Positions 9,023-11,285 of a stretch of DNA of 11,285 nt are shown piece by piece. Source of the stretch: a bacterium (GTDB lineage: Bacteria; Actinomycetota; Thermoleophilia; Solirubrobacterales; 70-9); assembly GCA_002919115.1 (NCBI GenBank), contig PKER01000262.1, positions 1-11,285 of the forward strand. Direction: 5' to 3'. The position numbers and the translations under genes were made by a program. A model generated the notes under the pieces. The model did no database searches and was not told where the DNA came from. It was given only the letters and a program-made list of their open reading frames with translations. Position 1 is the stretch's first letter. Every line of letters begins with the position of its first letter.

Positions 9023-9445
9023 GTGGCCTCCGAGCACCGACTCGAAGCGGAAGTCCTCACCCCCGAGGGTGAGGTCTTCCGCGGGGAGCTCTTCCAGCTC
9101 TCCACGCGCACCTCGGTGGGCGAGGTGGGCATCCGCGCCCGCCACGCCCCGATGGTGGCGCGCCTCGTGCCCCACGAGCTGCGCCTGCACGTCTCCGAGA
9201 ACGCCTCGGACACGATCCGCTACGCGCAGGGCGAGGGCTGGCTCGAGGTCTTCGCCAACCGCGCCCGCGTGCTGATCGCCGAGGCGATCCCGCCCGAGAA
9301 CCTCGACGCTGCGGAGCTCCGCGAGCGCCTCAAGGACGCCGAGCAGCGCCTGGCGGAGGCCGAGCAGGGGACGGCCGCCTACGAGCAGGCCGTGCGCGAC
9401 AAGCGGCGAGCGGAGGCTTTCATCGAGATCGCCGAGCGCCGCTGA
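9023..9445 (+). CDS. atpC: F1Fo-ATP synthase subunit epsilon
   Basis: The 140-residue rotor subunit that couples gamma to the c-ring and can restrain hydrolysis. The N-terminal beta-sandwich (about 1-88) contains G-E-V-G-I-R-A-R-H-A-P (33-43). Two C-terminal helices follow (about 95-115 and 117-138), the second with D-K-R-R-A (126-130), similar to the region of Bacillus-type epsilon that binds ATP and switches conformation. The length matches the full two-domain form. The GTG at 9023 begins the conserved V-L-T-P-E-G-E region after ten residues. Only a distant GGAG (9007-9010) precedes it, so it is probably translated through coupling to atpD. Confidence 0.94.
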   Translation: MASEHRLEAEVLTPEGEVFRGELFQLSTRTSVGEVGIRARHAPMVARLVPHELRLHVSENASDTIRYAQGEGWLEVFANRARVLIAEAIPPENLDAAELRERLKDAEQRLAEAEQGTAAYEQAVRDKRRAEAFIEIAERR

Positions 9446-9457
9446 GCGCACGCCGGC

Positions 9458-10561
9458 GTGGACGAGCGCGCCCTCACCGAGCAGCTCATCGCGTTCGACA
9501 CGTCCGAGCCTGAGGGCATCCGCCGGGCGGCGGGCTTCGTGCGCGGCTGGCTCGAGTCGCGCGAGATCGAGGTCCGCGAGCACACGATCCGCGACCTGCC
9601 GGTGCTGGTCGCGGACGCCGGCGACCCCGACGCCGAGCTGACCGTCCTGCTGCACGGCCACCTCGACGTGGTCCCCGGGCGCGAGGGCCAGTTCACCCCG
9701 AGGGTCGAGGGCGACCGGCTGTACGGGCGGGGCGCCTACGACATGAAGGGCGGCCTCGCCGCGCTCATGCTCGCGGTCGCCGACCTCCAAGGCGCGCGCG
9801 GCGTGCGCGTGCGCCTCGGGATCGTCCCCGACGAGGAGTCCGAGGAGGAGGACCAGCGCGGCTGCGACCTGCTCGTGCAGAACGGGTTCGTCGGCGACTT
9901 CGCGATCACCGGCGAGCCGACGGACATGCTCGTTGGGGTCGCGGCCAAGGGCGTGCTGGCGATGCGGATCCTGGTCCGGGGCCGCGCCGCGCACGGGGCC
10001 ACGCCGTGGCTCGGGGAGAACGCGATCCTGCGCGCGTTCTCGGTGTTCCGCGAGCTGGAATCGCTACCGTTTGCCTCTGAGAGCTCCGCGCTGTACGACC
10101 GCCCGTCGATAAACCTGGGGAGGATCCTGGGCGGGGACGCGCTCAACAAGGTTCCCGACGTGTGCGCCATCGACGTTGACGTGAGGTACTTGCCCGAGCA
10201 GGACCCCGAGGCGATCCTCGAGCAGGTGAAGGGGATCCGGGGGGCGGAGGTGGTCGCCACCTTCCAGCGCGCGCCGGTGCTCATCGACCCGGATTCGCCC
10301 TTCGTGCGGGCGCTCTGCGACGCCGCCTCGGCGCACCACACCCGCGGCGTGACGAGCGTCGGCCGCGATGGCGCCTCGGACGCCGTCTCGTTCGTGCGCG
10401 CCGGCGTCCCGGCGGTCGAGTTCGGGCCGGTCGGGGCGGGGCACCACGGGCCCGACGAGTGGGTCTCCGTCTCCTCGCTGGGCGCTTACCGGCGCACGAT
10501 CACGGACTTCGTGACCACCCTGCCCGAGCGGCTCGCGAGCGATGGGGGCGAGGCGACGTGA
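9458..10561 (+). CDS. M20-family metallopeptidase (ArgE/DapE/ACY1/CPG2 type)
   Basis: A 367-residue cytosolic di-zinc hydrolase of amide bonds. Metal and catalytic residues appear in order: H68 and D70 in G-H-L-D; D95 in Y-D-M-K-G-G; E126-E127 in P-D-E-E; E153 in G-E-P-T; and H330 in H-H-G-P-D-E. The lid/dimerisation domain (about 164-270) carries the conserved H179 in A-A-H-G-A-T. There is no signal peptide. These features cover succinyl-diaminopimelate desuccinylases, acetylornithine deacetylases and aminoacylase-like enzymes; the substrate cannot be told from sequence alone. The GTG start is 12 bp after atpC with no evident ribosome binding site, suggesting read-through from the atp operon. 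Around residues 200-247 the codon use differs from the rest (see findings). The stop overlaps the next gene by four bases. Confidence 0.88.
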   Translation: MDERALTEQLIAFDTSEPEGIRRAAGFVRGWLESREIEVREHTIRDLPVLVADAGDPDAELTVLLHGHLDVVPGREGQFTPRVEGDRLYGRGAYDMKGGLAALMLAVADLQGARGVRVRLGIVPDEESEEEDQRGCDLLVQNGFVGDFAITGEPTDMLVGVAAKGVLAMRILVRGRAAHGATPWLGENAILRAFSVFRELESLPFASESSALYDRPSINLGRILGGDALNKVPDVCAIDVDVRYLPEQDPEAILEQVKGIRGAEVVATFQRAPVLIDPDSPFVRALCDAASAHHTRGVTSVGRDGASDAVSFVRAGVPAVEFGPVGAGHHGPDEWVSVSSLGAYRRTITDFVTTLPERLASDGGEAT

Positions 10562-11285
10562 TCGACGGCGACCGCGACGAGTTCTTCGAGGATCCCGACG
10601 ACGACGACGCTTACGACCCGCCGCCGCCGGCGACCTGGGCGGGCCGCCGCGCGCACGGCGATGACGAGGACGAGGGCGGCCTCGGCCTGACCGAGGAGTT
10701 CGACCGCGCGGGCGAGGAGTTCGACGCGGGCTTCGACGACGGGGGCTACGCCCAGGAGCCCTACGCGGAGGAGCCCTACCAACCGGAGCCGTACCAGGAC
10801 GAGGGCTACGAGGGCGAGCCGTACGCGGAGGGCGAGGACGCGCCCGAGTGGGAGGACGACGAGGCCGCGGAGTGGGACGACGGCACGGCGTGGGAGGAGG
10901 ACGGCGAGGCCGACTGGGGCGAGCTCGGCGCCGACGAGCTCGAGGTGCCCCCCGACGAGTTCGAGTTCGAGGAGGACGACGTCGAGGACGAGGGCGAGCT
11001 CGAGGTCGCCGACGAGTTCGCGACCGCCGAGCACGAGGCCGAGGCGGCCGGCGAGGCGCCGCCTGCTGCCCAGCACGAGCCGCCGCCCGCCGCGGAGCCG
11101 CCCGCCGAGCCAGAGGGCGTCCCCGCAGGACCTGCGGAGCCCGTCGCCCAGCCCACCGAACAGTACGACGTGCCCGCCGTCGAGGCCGAGGCCGAGCCTG
11201 GCCCCGAGGCCTCCGTTGACCCCGAGCCCGCAGCCGCGGACGCGGAGGGTGAGCCCGCCGCCGGCGAGGCGGGCGCGGAGGCGCC
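10558..11285 (+). CDS. Extremely acidic lysine-free low-complexity protein, N-terminal part (3' end outside window)
   Basis: A frame open from GTG 10558 to the window edge, 242 complete codons, sharing GTGA with the M20 stop. My count gives 88 Asp/Glu, four Arg (6, 30, 31, 50) and no Lys, so net charge is about -84. Regions in order: an acidic start with Phe pairs (1-61); five pentapeptides of the x-x-E-P-Y type (65-89); a Trp-rich acidic stretch with W98, W106, W112 and W120; an Asp/Glu run with aliphatic and Phe residues (122-155); then a Glu/Ala/Pro-rich tail (156-242). There is no signal peptide, membrane helix or folded domain, so it looks disordered. Codons keep the high third-position GC of the neighbours and no stop occurs in 728 bases. 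Probably the disordered front of a larger protein; function unknown. Confidence 0.7.
   Translation, partial: MIDGDRDEFFEDPDDDDAYDPPPPATWAGRRAHGDDEDEGGLGLTEEFDRAGEEFDAGFDDGGYAQEPYAEEPYQPEPYQDEGYEGEPYAEGEDAPEWEDDEAAEWDDGTAWEEDGEADWGELGADELEVPPDEFEFEEDDVEDEGELEVADEFATAEHEAEAAGEAPPAAQHEPPPAAEPPAEPEGVPAGPAEPVAQPTEQYDVPAVEAEAEPGPEASVDPEPAAADAEGEPAAGEAGAEA
10750..10824 (+). repeat. Five 15-bp in-frame repeats encoding x-x-E-P-Y
   Basis: Five consecutive 15-bp units encode A-Q-E-P-Y, A-E-E-P-Y, Q-P-E-P-Y, Q-D-E-G-Y and E-G-E-P-Y. With Tyr64 just before them, Tyr falls at 64, 69, 74, 79, 84 and 89, exactly every five residues. The DNA units have diverged in their first six bases while the E-P-Y codons are kept, so the pattern is probably maintained at the protein level. 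Confidence 0.85.

Noticed and set aside
10848..11219. 123-codon frame overlapping the acidic protein in another + frame
   Set aside because: Composed almost wholly of Arg and Gly, the frame-shift shadow of the GAG/GAC/GCC-rich acidic frame, which has the better start and coupling to the M20 gene.

Overview
The window is a very GC-rich bacterial chromosome segment, about 11.3 kb, with every supported gene on the + strand. Its core is a complete F1Fo-ATP synthase operon in the order atpZ-like, atpI-like, atpB (a), atpE (c), atpF (b), atpH (delta), atpA (alpha), atpG (gamma), atpD (beta), atpC (epsilon). Very high GC, frequent GTG/TTG starts and a WecA/TagO-type transferase directly upstream of the atp genes (as with rfe and atp in Mycobacterium) suggest an actinobacterium. 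Separate b and delta genes, instead of the mycobacterial b-delta fusion, point away from mycobacteria and perhaps to a deeper lineage such as Thermoleophilia/Solirubrobacterales. That placement is inference, not shown directly.

Layout. Positions 2-298 hold the C-terminal end of a DUF354-family (glycosyltransferase/epimerase-like fold) protein. Positions 330-1616 encode a polyprenyl-phosphate GlcNAc-1-phosphate transferase of the MraY/WecA superfamily whose cytoplasmic tail ends in three decapeptide repeats. Positions 1617-1823 are the only sizeable non-coding stretch (207 bp). It is clearly more AT-rich than its surroundings and is the best place for the atp operon promoter. Positions 1824-2430 encode two small membrane proteins (AtpZ-like and AtpI-like). 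Positions 2427-9445 encode the eight structural subunits, tightly packed and often overlapping or abutting. An M20-family metallopeptidase follows (9458-10561). A last frame overlaps it by four bases and runs off the window end (10558-11285); it encodes an extremely acidic, lysine-free, low-complexity protein segment of unknown function.

How it works together. AtpZ/AtpI probably help c-ring assembly or cation supply. a, b and c form the Fo proton channel and stator base. alpha3-beta3-gamma-delta-epsilon form the catalytic head, rotor stalk and stator cap. All catalytic signatures are intact: Walker A in alpha and beta, the alpha arginine finger, the beta catalytic Glu, the essential Arg of a and the carboxylate of c. 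The c subunit lacks the usual Na+ ligands, so H+ coupling is expected. The first two genes belong to cell-envelope glycan synthesis. The last two are joined to the operon by spacing, but their relation to the ATP synthase is unknown.

The atp core is largely ordinary. The parts most worth a second look are the acidic terminal frame with its exact five-residue Tyr periodicity, the decapeptide repeats on the WecA-like tail, the secretion-signal-like N-terminus of subunit b, and the charged C-terminal extensions of alpha and beta. I saw no tRNA, rRNA, CRISPR array, insertion sequence or phage gene.
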